Part shown: positions 6,843 to 14,226 of the stretch, piece after piece
Layout: every line of letters starts with the position of its first letter
Numbering within the stretch: the first letter of the stretch is position 1
Source of the DNA: Candidatus Parepulonipiscium sp. PG-Nun2H_MBin03
Lineage (GTDB): Bacteria; Bacillota; Clostridia; Lachnospirales; Cellulosilyticaceae
Direction of reading: 5' to 3'
Assembly: GCA_001995005.1 (NCBI GenBank)
Contig: MDJN01000117.1
Span: 1 to 15,544 of the forward strand
DNA length: 15,544 nucleotides
Notes under the pieces: generated by a model
Seen by the model: the letters and a program-made list of their open reading frames with translations, nothing else
Databases searched by the model: none
What the model was told of the DNA's origin: nothing
Made by a program: the position numbers and the translations under genes

Positions 6843-7658
6843 ATGAAGAAAATATTTGCTATATTTTTTGCATTAGGTATAAGTACCACTGCTTATGCTA
6901 TGGATAATAGTATAGAAGGAACATATGAACAAAAAGAGGCAATCCTCTTTATAGATGGAGAGGTATTTGACCACGATATAATTATAAAAGAAGATCGCTC
7001 ATTAGTACCCATGCGTTTTATTACAGAAGAATTAGGTGCAACAGTAGGATGGAATAACGATACAAAAGTGGCGACAATCGTAAAAAATGATAATATAATT
7101 CGGCTGGAGATAGGAGATTATAAGGCTATAGTTAATGGAGATGAGGTAGAACTTGACTATCCAACTATATTGTATAATGATTTAACTTATGTGCCACTAA
7201 GATTTATTGCAGAAAACTTTAATGCTGATATACATTACTCTCAGCCTTGGGTGGATGATTATTCTATAATAAAAAGTAACCCAAATATTATGATAGACCA
7301 AATTTTACTAGAAAAAGACTACATATCAATTGATGAGGCTATGAATATGATAAAGCAAACTTGTCTTATAGGACTTGAAAATTTTATTATATCTACCACT
7401 CAGAGTTTAGAAGAGGCAGAGGAGGACGTTACACGTTTTGATAATCATTTTGATTACATAAGACAAGATATTAACAATATATCTTTTGTAGGAGAAGTAT
7501 CTAAATATTATAAATTTAATTTAAGCCCTGGATATGATATACTGTTTGACAAAGATACACATGAGATGTATTTTACGATTTATAGCCAAGAGACAATAGT
7601 TAAAAAGATTGATGTGGATGATAAAAGTTTATATACATTAATATATATAGTAGGCTAA
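6843..7658 (+). CDS. Secreted protein with copper-amine-oxidase-N (stalk) domain, 271 aa
   Basis: An N-terminal signal peptide (MKKIFAIFFALGISTTAYA, cleavage likely after residue 19) is followed by a stalk domain spanning about residues 33-140. Its two half-repeats are RSLVPMRFITEELGATVGW and LTYVPLRFIAENFNADIHY. This non-catalytic domain is common in secreted and cell-surface proteins of Clostridia, where it is thought to mediate attachment or assembly. Residues 141-271 match nothing I recognise; they look mixed alpha/beta, with an acidic helix (SLEEAEEDVTRFDNHFDY). A good ribosome site and its own promoter are present, so it is a separate transcription unit after the operon terminator. Its stop overlaps the stop of the convergent radical SAM gene, and no terminator is visible between them. 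The start is certain; the function is unknown. Confidence 0.85.
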   Translation: MKKIFAIFFALGISTTAYAMDNSIEGTYEQKEAILFIDGEVFDHDIIIKEDRSLVPMRFITEELGATVGWNNDTKVATIVKNDNIIRLEIGDYKAIVNGDEVELDYPTILYNDLTYVPLRFIAENFNADIHYSQPWVDDYSIIKSNPNIMIDQILLEKDYISIDEAMNMIKQTCLIGLENFIISTTQSLEEAEEDVTRFDNHFDYIRQDINNISFVGEVSKYYKFNLSPGYDILFDKDTHEMYFTIYSQETIVKKIDVDDKSLYTLIYIVG

Positions 7659-8542
7659 AAATTTAAGGATTTATGCAGATTATTTAGAACTCGCTTTTTA
7701 TTAAGTGTCCACAAAGGGGCAATAAGATTTTCTTTTGCTCCATCTCCGGTTAATCTGTGTATTATAATATTTGGTGGTAATACATTTAAAATTTCTGAAA
7801 CAATATTAATATATTCCTCTTCTGTAAATATATAAAATGGGTTATCATTATATTGTTTTGCAAGTGGGGAATTTTTTAAAATGTGCAACATATGGATTTT
7901 TATTCCTGTAATAGGCAATTGTGAGAGATATTTTGCTGTTTCTATAATATCGTGTATACTTTCGTTTGGTAACCCAACTATTATATGAACAACAATTTCA
8001 ATATTGCGTTTATGCAACTCACTTACTGCTATGTTAAATTGTTCTAAGCTAAATCCTCTGTTTATCCACGTAGCACTATTAGAGTGTATAGTTTGAAGGC
8101 CTAGCTCTACCCAAAGATGAGTTGTATCGTTTAAAAGATGCAGATATTCTAATGTAGGGATAGGCAAACAATCAGGTCTAGTTGCGATGGCAAGACCTAC
8201 TACGTTTTCAACAGCTAACGCCGTTTCATATTTTTGTTGTAAAACCGATAAAGGGGCATAGGTGTTTGAGTATGCTCCAAAATAAGCAATATATTTTTTG
8301 ACTCTAGGCCATTTGTTTTGAAGTAATGATATTTGAGAATTGATTTGTGACTGTATGTCAAGACGTCTATCTCCAGCAAAATCTCCACTACCATGACTGT
8401 TACAAAATATACATCCACCATATGATAGGGTGCCGTCTCTGTTTGGGCAACTAAATCCACCGTCAAGGGATAATTTAATGACTTTCTCACCATGCCGTTC
8501 TCGTAGGTACTCATTTAGATGGAAATGTTTTCTATGGTACAT
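7655..8542 (-). CDS. Radical SAM protein, YhcC/TIGR01212 family
   Basis: This 295-residue radical S-adenosylmethionine protein carries the [4Fe-4S] cysteine motif in the form C32-x11-C44-x2-C47 (SCPNRDGT ... GGCIFC). The wide spacing between the first two cysteines is typical of the YhcC family. Further family features are the N-terminal KHFHLNEYLRERHGEKVIKL, YFGAYSNTYAP (about 88-98), ATRPDCLP, WVELGLQT and HIIVGLPNES. Its length is normal for the family (about 300). The biochemical role of the family is not established as far as I know; an RNA or small-molecule modification has been presumed. The ATG at 8542 is preceded by a GGAAG ribosome site on the minus strand. The gene converges with the stalk-protein gene, and the stop codons overlap. 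Confidence 0.93.
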   Translation of the reverse strand: MYHRKHFHLNEYLRERHGEKVIKLSLDGGFSCPNRDGTLSYGGCIFCNSHGSGDFAGDRRLDIQSQINSQISLLQNKWPRVKKYIAYFGAYSNTYAPLSVLQQKYETALAVENVVGLAIATRPDCLPIPTLEYLHLLNDTTHLWVELGLQTIHSNSATWINRGFSLEQFNIAVSELHKRNIEIVVHIIVGLPNESIHDIIETAKYLSQLPITGIKIHMLHILKNSPLAKQYNDNPFYIFTEEEYINIVSEILNVLPPNIIIHRLTGDGAKENLIAPLWTLNKKRVLNNLHKSLNF

Positions 8543-8572
8543 ATTTCTATACTTCCTTCAACATATAATTTG

Positions 8573-8600
8573 AAAACTACCTTTAAAAAAAGGTAGTTTT
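8573..8600 (-). terminator. Intrinsic terminator after the 144-aa orphan gene
   Basis: AAAACTACCTTT (8573-8584) pairs perfectly with AAAGGTAGTTTT (8589-8600) around an AAAA loop, a 12-base stem. Read on the minus strand, it follows the stop of the orphan gene at 8615 by about 15 bases and ends in TTTT. It is symmetrical, so it could also stop transcription coming from the other side. Confidence 0.8.
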
Positions 8601-8628
8601 AGTATATCATAGATTTAGATTGATGCAA
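8601..8628 (-). promoter_or_regulatory. Candidate promoter of the radical SAM gene, overlapping the terminator
   Basis: On the minus strand, TTGCAT (8628-8623) is followed by a 16-base spacer and TATACT (8606-8601). The start point would be near 8594, inside the 5' arm of the terminator hairpin. Transcripts from here would lack half of one arm and so escape termination. Only about 30 bases separate the hairpin from the ATG, too little for a separate promoter plus ribosome site. Confidence 0.4.
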
Positions 8629-9049
8629 GGGCACTTTCTTCTTTATGAGAACGGATTTCTTCGCAAGTTATCAAAATATTATCCCATTGACTGCTAGAAG
8701 ATAGTTTCCTTGTAAGCTCGATAAAATCTTGACGAATTTTTTCAGTAAAGGTTAACTTTACTTGCTTTGAACTTTCTTCGGTACTACATTTAGCTATTTC
8801 GCATAAAAACTCTGATGCTCTGTCAGAGCTTACAAAAGGTAGATAGGGCTGTAAAATATCTAATTGCTTGTTTAACATCTCTAGCTGTTGTTCAAACGGA
8901 TTATTTTTTACATTATCCACATAAGCAAAAAACGATTCTAAATTAAAAAATACTATATTGTTTAACTTAGAAAAGTCAAAATCGCTCAATACCTTTTTGA
9001 ATTCTAATAAGGTGTTTTTTAATTCATTTTCTGTAAGTAGTTTCGGCAT
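8615..9049 (-). CDS. Hypothetical helical protein, 144 aa
   Basis: I do not recognise this protein. It looks soluble, mostly alpha-helical and charged, with no signal peptide, membrane helix or enzyme motif. Two cysteines (in FLCEIAKC) lie six residues apart, and a heptad-like hydrophobic pattern around FEQQLEMLNKQLDILQPYL suggests a coiled-coil hairpin. The frame opens at a TTG (9055), but that codon lies two bases from the ribosome site AAGGGGG. ATG 9049 has 8-base spacing and is taken as the start. The gene is transcribed divergently from the response regulator gene, with 116 bases between the starts, and ends at its own terminator. A link to the two-component system is possible but rests on position alone. 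Confidence 0.78.
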   Translation of the reverse strand: MPKLLTENELKNTLLEFKKVLSDFDFSKLNNIVFFNLESFFAYVDNVKNNPFEQQLEMLNKQLDILQPYLPFVSSDRASEFLCEIAKCSTEESSKQVKLTFTEKIRQDFIELTRKLSSSSQWDNILITCEEIRSHKEESALASI

Positions 9050-9090
9050 ATACAAATCCCCCTTAAAATTAATTTACCTTACAATATTTA

Positions 9091-9120
9091 TTGTGTCCAA
9101 AAAATAAAAAAAGTTATGAT
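9091..9120 (+). promoter_or_regulatory. Candidate promoter of the two-component operon
   Basis: TTGTGT (9091-9096), an 18-base spacer and TATGAT (9115-9120) lie 46 bases before the response regulator ATG. Just upstream, the arms ACAATA (9081-9086) and TATTGT (9089-9094) form an inverted repeat that overlaps the -35 box. This could be an operator in the divergent intergenic region. Both calls are modest because the region is AT-rich. Confidence 0.35.
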
Positions 9121-9165
9121 GTAAAATTTGTTTATTTTGAGTAGATCATAAAGAGGAGTGAAAGA

Positions 9166-9855
9166 ATGGAAAATAAAAATGTTCTTGCTATAGATGATGA
9201 GCTACATATTTTAGAATTATTAAAATATAATCTTGAATCAGCAGGTTTTAAGGCATTTTGTGCACTAAATGCCGAGGAAGGATTTAATATTTTAGAAAAT
9301 TATCAAATTGATGTAATTTTACTAGATGTAATGTTACCAGATATTGACGGAATAAGTATACTGAAATCACTAAAAGAAACTAAGTTTAAAGAAATACCTG
9401 TAATTATGGTAACAGCAAAAACAGATGAGATTGACCGTATAATTGGACTAGAATTAGGTGCGGATGATTATATTTCAAAACCCTTTAGCGTAAGAGAGCT
9501 AATTGCTAGAGTTAAAGTAGTTAGCAGGCGCAGCAAAAAAGGCGAAAATAACCATGACTATATAGTATATAAAAATATGCAAATGGATTTATCTAGTCAT
9601 GAGCTGAAAATAGATGGTAAATTAGTGGAACTTAGCTACAAAGAATTTGGGTTGCTTAAAATTTTATTAGAAAATAAAGGGCGAGTATTAACAAGAGAAA
9701 TACTACTAGATAAAATTTGGGGATATGATTATCAAGGTGAAACTCGTACTGTAGATGTGCATGTAAGGTATCTTAGGGGAAAGTTTGAGAAATTTGGTTA
9801 TGCCCATTGGATAGAAACTGTAAGGGGAGTAGGTTATAAATTTATTAAGGAGTAA
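9166..9855 (+). CDS. Response regulator, OmpR/PhoB (PhoP-type) family
   Basis: This 229-residue transcription factor has a receiver domain (about 1-120) and a C-terminal winged-helix DNA-binding domain (about 130-228). Receiver landmarks are the acidic pair D10/D11, phospho-acceptor D54 (ILLDVMLPD), T83 in VTAK and K105 in ISKPFS. The output domain shows LSYKEFGLLKILLENKGRVL and TRTVDVHVRYLRGKFE, ending in TVRGVGYKFIKE, which is standard for OmpR-family regulators and close to PhoP/PhoB. The ATG has a good AGAGGAG ribosome site. The kinase gene follows two bases after the stop, and its AAGGAG ribosome site lies inside the last codons of this gene, so the two are almost certainly translated together. 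A phosphate-starvation role is only a guess, since no pst genes are in view. Confidence 0.94.
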   Translation: MENKNVLAIDDELHILELLKYNLESAGFKAFCALNAEEGFNILENYQIDVILLDVMLPDIDGISILKSLKETKFKEIPVIMVTAKTDEIDRIIGLELGADDYISKPFSVRELIARVKVVSRRSKKGENNHDYIVYKNMQMDLSSHELKIDGKLVELSYKEFGLLKILLENKGRVLTREILLDKIWGYDYQGETRTVDVHVRYLRGKFEKFGYAHWIETVRGVGYKFIKE

Positions 9856-9857
9856 AT

Positions 9858-11204
9858 ATGTTTAAAAAAATTATTGCCCTAATTTTAGTAATTGTGATAT
9901 TAGCTCATGCTGCTATTTTTATCACTCTTTTTAGAATAGAAGATTTATCAACTACAATAATATCCTGTGTTTGTATAATATTACTAGAAATAATACTGGT
10001 ATATTTAAGCTTGCTATTATTTACAGAAAGGATACGAGTATCTATAAACAAACTAAATAGATATATAGAAAATTTAGATGATATACCTCAGTTACATATT
10101 GAGGTATATAAAGAGGAGTTTGAAGAATTTAAAAAATTAATTGTATCACTCGATACAATGATTGATAGATATAATAAAAACACTAAAAATTTAAGATATG
10201 AAAAGCGTAAAGCAGATTTAATTTTAAGTTACCTAGAGCAAGGAATTATAATTCTAGATGACCTAGGACTTGTTAAGGAAATAAATGATTTTTGTATAAC
10301 AAGTTTGCAATTAAATATTAAGATAGATGATAAAATCGAAAATTTATTTTCAAACTCTACTTTTCAAAAAATGTTAAGTACATCTATAGCACAAAAACAA
10401 TCGAAAAATTGTGAAATTACAGTAAACAGTCAAAATCTCTATATAAAAATTAAACCTCTTATTAAAAACACAGATAAATATGGATATATCATGTCAATAA
10501 GAGATATTACAGATATAAGAAAATTTGATGAAATTAAATACCAGTTCGTAAATAATGTAACACATGAATTAAAAACTCCACTTACCAGCATTAAAGGGTT
10601 TATAGAAACTTTACAATTGGGTGCAATAAATGATAAAAATGCCGCTACTAGATTTCTTGAAATAATGGATATAGAGGCTACTAGGTTATATAATTTAATT
10701 GAAGATATTTTATTATTATCTGATATAGAGCAAACAGAAGTTATTATGCCAGAAGAATTTGACTTAACAGCCTTAGTTACAGAAACTATATCTTTACTAG
10801 AATCACAAGCGTCAAAAAAAGGTATCCCAATTATCATAAAATTAGACCAAATAAATTTTAAAGGAGAACCAGATCATTTTAAACAGATTTTAATTAATTT
10901 GATTAGTAACTCAATTAAATATACTGAAAAAGGACATATAGAGGTTTTGCTTAAAGAAAAACAAAATGATATATTTCTAATTGTGAAGGATACTGGTGTA
11001 GGGATAGCATATGCACACCAAAATAGAATATTTGAAAGATTTTATAGGATAGATAAAAGCCGATCTCGTCAAAGCGGTGGTACGGGTCTAGGTTTATCAA
11101 TTGTAAAACATTTGGTTGCGACGTATAATGGAGATATAAGAGTTAATAGTGCCTTAGGTAAGGGGAGTGCATTTATAATTAGATTTAACACTAAAAAGTA
11201 TTGA
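9858..11204 (+). CDS. Sensor histidine kinase, PhoR-like
   Basis: This 448-residue membrane histidine kinase is the partner of the preceding regulator. Two membrane helices (about 4-25 and 34-55) are joined by only about eight residues, so there is almost no extracytoplasmic sensor. A HAMP-like helical linker (about 56-115) and a PAS-like domain (about 120-220, with LEQGIIILDDLGLVKEIND) follow. The dimerisation domain has the phospho-accepting H236 in NNVTHELKTPLTSIKGF. The ATPase domain carries the N box (NLISNSIKY, N347/N351), G1 (DTGVGIA, D378), the F box (IFERFYRID) and G2 (SGGTGLGLSIVKH). All catalytic motifs are intact. The layout TM-TM-PAS-HisKA-ATPase matches PhoR of Gram-positives, although the outside loop is much shorter than in Bacillus PhoR. 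The stop codon overlaps the -35 box of rplI. Confidence 0.94.
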   Translation: MFKKIIALILVIVILAHAAIFITLFRIEDLSTTIISCVCIILLEIILVYLSLLLFTERIRVSINKLNRYIENLDDIPQLHIEVYKEEFEEFKKLIVSLDTMIDRYNKNTKNLRYEKRKADLILSYLEQGIIILDDLGLVKEINDFCITSLQLNIKIDDKIENLFSNSTFQKMLSTSIAQKQSKNCEITVNSQNLYIKIKPLIKNTDKYGYIMSIRDITDIRKFDEIKYQFVNNVTHELKTPLTSIKGFIETLQLGAINDKNAATRFLEIMDIEATRLYNLIEDILLLSDIEQTEVIMPEEFDLTALVTETISLLESQASKKGIPIIIKLDQINFKGEPDHFKQILINLISNSIKYTEKGHIEVLLKEKQNDIFLIVKDTGVGIAYAHQNRIFERFYRIDKSRSRQSGGTGLGLSIVKHLVATYNGDIRVNSALGKGSAFIIRFNTKKY

Positions 11205-11229
11205 CATTTTTCGGCTAATTTCTTATTAT
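11201..11229 (+). promoter_or_regulatory. Promoter of rplI overlapping the kinase stop codon
   Basis: A consensus TTGACA (11201-11206) contains the TGA stop of the kinase gene. After a 17-base spacer comes TATTAT (11224-11229), five of six matches to the -10 consensus. Transcription would start about 40 bases before the rplI ATG. No terminator separates the kinase gene from rplI, so rplI may also receive read-through. Confidence 0.75.
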
Positions 11230-11276
11230 ATAAAGTGGGAAAAGACTATATCATTATGTGACGAAAGGATAAAAAT

Positions 11277-11723
11277 ATGAAAGTTATATTAACACAAGAC
11301 GTAAAAAAATTAGGTAAAAAAGGTGATGTTGTAGAGGTGAAAGACGGGTATGCAAACAACTCGTTAATTCCAAAAGGGCTTGCCATGCCAGCAAATGCAG
11401 TTAACCTAAACAAAAATAAATTAGATAAAAATGCAGAGGAGAAAAGACGTCAAGAAGAGCTTGAAAATGCACAAAACATAAAAAATGTAATACATGATAA
11501 GAAGATAAGAATAGGCATAAAAACAGGAGAAGGCGGCCGTGTATTTGGCTCTGTTACGACAAAAGAGATTGCAGATAGCATTAATACTTCTTTTAATGTA
11601 AAGATAGACAAGAAAAAAATAAATCTTCAAAATCCTATCAAAGCTATAGGTGCTATAACCGTACCAATAAAATTGCATCCAAAAGTATCTGCAGATATCG
11701 TGGTTGAAACTATAGGAGAATAG
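11277..11723 (+). CDS. rplI: 50S ribosomal protein L9
   Basis: This 148-residue protein of the large ribosomal subunit binds 23S rRNA through its N-terminal domain and helps maintain translation fidelity. The N-terminal signature is clear (MKVILTQDVKKLGKKGDVVEVKDGYANN and SLIPKGLA). A long charged connecting helix (about 45-75) leads to the C-terminal domain with KTGEGGRVFGSVTTKEIAD and IKLHPKVSADIVVE. The length is exactly normal for the family. The ribosome site AAAGGAT precedes the ATG. It has its own promoter and a bidirectional terminator. In many Firmicutes rplI lies directly before dnaB; here a surface-protein gene on the opposite strand separates them. Confidence 0.98.
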   Translation: MKVILTQDVKKLGKKGDVVEVKDGYANNSLIPKGLAMPANAVNLNKNKLDKNAEEKRRQEELENAQNIKNVIHDKKIRIGIKTGEGGRVFGSVTTKEIADSINTSFNVKIDKKKINLQNPIKAIGAITVPIKLHPKVSADIVVETIGE

Positions 11724-11734
11724 ATATAGAAAAA

Positions 11735-11755
11735 GAGGCTCAAGGCCTCCTTTTT
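11735..11755. terminator. Bidirectional terminator between rplI and the convergent surface-protein gene
   Basis: GAGGC (11735-11739) pairs with GCCTC (11745-11749) around TCAAG. It is followed by CTTTTT on the plus strand and, read from the other strand, by CTCTTTTTC-like T-rich sequence. It lies 12 bases after the rplI stop and overlaps the last bases of the minus-strand gene, so it can end both transcripts. Confidence 0.75.
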
Positions 11756-13901
11756 ATTGTAAAATTGTTAAATTTTCTCTTAATGCAAATTCGATATATT
11801 TTAAAGACACATATGAACGTCCATCAATTAATGTAACTTTTTCGTCCATTATCATTTTAATGCCATTAATTTCTAATACGTCACTATTTTGAGCAATTTG
11901 AATATCACCAATATTGATTACATTATTATTAACTGTTATATCCGCATCAAGGCCAAATATAGCTGGTATATCACGAACGGCAACCATTAAAGTACCGTTA
12001 TCTGTAGTATATGGTGTTGCTCCTAGATACGTTGTATCAGTACCAATAGTTATACTATTTGTATTTAAGTCTAATACTTTTTGAACAGTAACAGGTAAAA
12101 TTGGTACATACTCAATTATAACTTCTGGTGCAACTTCAGGTATTACTACTGGTTGTGTATTCTGAGTAATATCTCTATGAGTTATAATAAAGTCTTCAAT
12201 TAAGATTGAGTCTTTTGTAGTATTAGTAAAGTTTCCATTATCTAATTTAGCATTCTTTAATGATATAGCAGTTCCCCCAACTTTTATATCATAATCTCCG
12301 ATAGGTGTGTTTTGACCTACAGTAAATATCATATCTGAAATGATAATTTCGCCTGGTGCAGAAGATTGTCTTGTAATATCTATTACTATATAATTATTAA
12401 TAAGCTGATAGTTAAGCTCAATTCCATTTGTAGAATTTATTGTTATATCTTCTAGTTGAATGTGGTTTCTTTCTGCACTTACAAGTTCTATAACAATTTG
12501 CTCATATTTTTCTAATATATTTGCTTGAGTTTCTTTAATAACAATTTCGCCTACATTTTGTTCTTTAATACCGATTTGAACATTTGCTGGTTCTGTATCT
12601 ATAATTAAAGTATTTTCTACAGCTCCGACGATAAGTTCAATATTTGAAGAGAAGTTACGTGCTTCTGCAATAACTTTAACGTTACCAGTCTCATTTACAC
12701 CTGCTAATAATTCAAGTTCAAGTTCTATGCAATTAGCTATTCTTGAATTAAAATTAGGACCAATATCGCCTACAATCTCTGTAATATTTCCTTGTGCATC
12801 TTTGTGTGCCTTAAAAGTTATACCGTCTACAGTAACTTCTTCAAAATTGATTATATCTGCACCTTTAGTAGAAATAAATATATTTAAATTGCTATCAAGG
12901 CTACCTGCTACAGTTTCAGTTATATTAAACTTAACTTTTTGAGGAGTTCCACCCGCAATAATATTTTGATTGTTACTAGTTGTTAAATTAACTTTATATT
13001 CTTTAACATCAGATACCATACCTGTTGAAACTATATCTCCAATAGATACAGTTAAATTAACTTGCTCGCATAAAACGCCTGTTTTGCGGTTTTCTGCAGT
13101 AACAGGTATATCTGTAATAGATATTTTACCTCTAATGTTATTGCTAGCAAGAGCTGGGATTTCTAATGTCAGTTGTTGGTTATATTCACTTAAACCAGTT
13201 ATAGTGGCTACTGTATTTGTACCAGATAAGCCGTCTACACCAGTTACAGTAACGGTATCTCCTATAGTGGCATCAAATACAAGACCAGAGTTTGTTTCTA
13301 AATTCATAACCACTGTTGTAGGAGATATTAATGAATTAGATACAACCTCTTCAATAATAACTTCTCCTAAAAATCCTTTTCCTTCGATAGGAATATTTCT
13401 AGTTTCGCCAAATTTAATCTCTATATTTTTATCAGATAATGTATCCGCAGATAAGTTAATTGTTTGAGCACTAATTCCGCCGTTACCAATGATTTCAAGC
13501 ACTGGGTTAGCCCCTGAAATCTCAAGTGATAGAGGTAACATAAACATATTGTTGGTTATATCTTTTACATGTACTTTTAGAGTATCAGAACTTAAATATT
13601 CTATAGTTACATTAGAAGAATGATTTTCGTCTAATACATATAGCTCTTGAATAAAAGCAACATCTTTACCTTTAATTAAGAACTCTTCGTTTGTATAGTT
13701 AACGTTTGTGGTTACAAACATATTAAGTGCATTTGAATTTTTAACTATTTCACCGTCTAGCACTTCGTATCCAAGAGTTGAGCCTACTATAATATCTTTA
13801 TTATCAACAGTTGCATTTGATGCGGCCATTACAAAACTTCCTGCTCCTATGAATCCAAAAGCTGAACATACTGTTAAAGCTAATTTTTTCATTAATCTCA
13901 T
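11754..13901 (-). CDS. Large secreted protein with duplicated beta-rich modules and C-terminal stalk domain, 715 aa
   Basis: A signal peptide (MRLMKKLALTVCSAFGFIGA..., cleavage likely after VMAA near residue 27) leads a long, Thr/Asn/Val/Ile-rich, beta-strand region with very few cysteines, typical of surface adhesins or S-layer-associated proteins. Two modules resemble each other, at about 160-295 and 425-545. Each has a GEVIIEE / GEIVIKE strand and later a GKISITD / GEIIISD strand. A Pro/Val linker (about 580-605) is followed by a C-terminal stalk-type (copper-amine-oxidase-N) domain with LMVAVRDIPAIFGLDADI and RSYVSLKYIEFALRENL. The start is ATG 13901, six bases from AAGGAGG; the first in-frame ATG (13907) directly abuts that site and is rejected. 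Function is unknown; an extracellular or cell-wall role is inferred. There is no LPxTG anchor. Confidence 0.85.
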   Translation of the reverse strand: MRLMKKLALTVCSAFGFIGAGSFVMAASNATVDNKDIIVGSTLGYEVLDGEIVKNSNALNMFVTTNVNYTNEEFLIKGKDVAFIQELYVLDENHSSNVTIEYLSSDTLKVHVKDITNNMFMLPLSLEISGANPVLEIIGNGGISAQTINLSADTLSDKNIEIKFGETRNIPIEGKGFLGEVIIEEVVSNSLISPTTVVMNLETNSGLVFDATIGDTVTVTGVDGLSGTNTVATITGLSEYNQQLTLEIPALASNNIRGKISITDIPVTAENRKTGVLCEQVNLTVSIGDIVSTGMVSDVKEYKVNLTTSNNQNIIAGGTPQKVKFNITETVAGSLDSNLNIFISTKGADIINFEEVTVDGITFKAHKDAQGNITEIVGDIGPNFNSRIANCIELELELLAGVNETGNVKVIAEARNFSSNIELIVGAVENTLIIDTEPANVQIGIKEQNVGEIVIKETQANILEKYEQIVIELVSAERNHIQLEDITINSTNGIELNYQLINNYIVIDITRQSSAPGEIIISDMIFTVGQNTPIGDYDIKVGGTAISLKNAKLDNGNFTNTTKDSILIEDFIITHRDITQNTQPVVIPEVAPEVIIEYVPILPVTVQKVLDLNTNSITIGTDTTYLGATPYTTDNGTLMVAVRDIPAIFGLDADITVNNNVINIGDIQIAQNSDVLEINGIKMIMDEKVTLIDGRSYVSLKYIEFALRENLTILQ

Positions 13902-14226
13902 ATACATCCTCCTTAGATATGTGTATAAGTAAAAGTAAGTTAAGTTTTATAAGTGAAATGTTTCGCTGCTACGAAAGATAGTATATAACATATTAAAACA
14001 AAAAGCAATAGAAAATGACAAAATGTAATATTTCTGTAATAATGCAATAAAATGTAAACCTAATAAGATTAAATAAATTAATATAGGTGACGCAGATAGA
14101 TGTTTGCACTGGGTAAGTTAGTAAAATTTAGTTAGAAAAGTTTGTTTGGGGCTTTTAATAAATACGTTTTTTGTACATAATATAAAGACTAATAATTTTA
14201 AGAGAAAGGGGTAAGTAGAAGTATTT
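13902..14226. other. Divergent intergenic region between surface-protein gene and dnaB
   Basis: These 325 AT-rich bases contain no credible gene. They hold the ribosome site (AAGGAGG, minus strand, 13908-13914), a small hairpin TTTCG (13961-13965) / CGAAA (13972-13976) in the leader of the minus-strand gene, and a minus-strand promoter at 13980-14008. A GAAAGGGG stretch (14204-14211) lies before dnaB. No clear dnaB promoter stands out; CATAAT (14176-14181) or TATAAA (14181-14186) could be its -10 without a good -35. Confidence 0.6.
13980..14008 (-). promoter_or_regulatory. Promoter of the large surface-protein gene
   Basis: On the minus strand, TTGCTT (14008-14003), a 17-base spacer and TATACT (13985-13980) give a start near 13973 and a leader of about 70 bases. 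A 5-base stem (TTTCG/CGAAA, 13961-13976) sits at the very 5' end of that leader and might stabilise it. Confidence 0.6.

Noticed and set aside
9050..9055. TTG 9055 as start of the minus-strand orphan gene
   Set aside because: It is only two bases from the AAGGGGG ribosome site; ATG 9049 has 8-base spacing.
12727..13467. Plus-strand open frames inside the large surface-protein gene
   Set aside because: They are shadows of the minus-strand gene: no ribosome sites, no domains, and composition that mirrors the Thr/Val-rich coding strand.
13902..13907. ATG 13907 as start of the large surface protein
   Set aside because: It directly abuts AAGGAGG; ATG 13901 is six bases away and leads straight into the signal peptide.
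14080..14130. Cyclic di-GMP riboswitch-like sequence (GGTGACGCAGATAG) before dnaB
   Set aside because: Only a few bases resemble the class; the conserved stems and tetraloop/receptor are not present.
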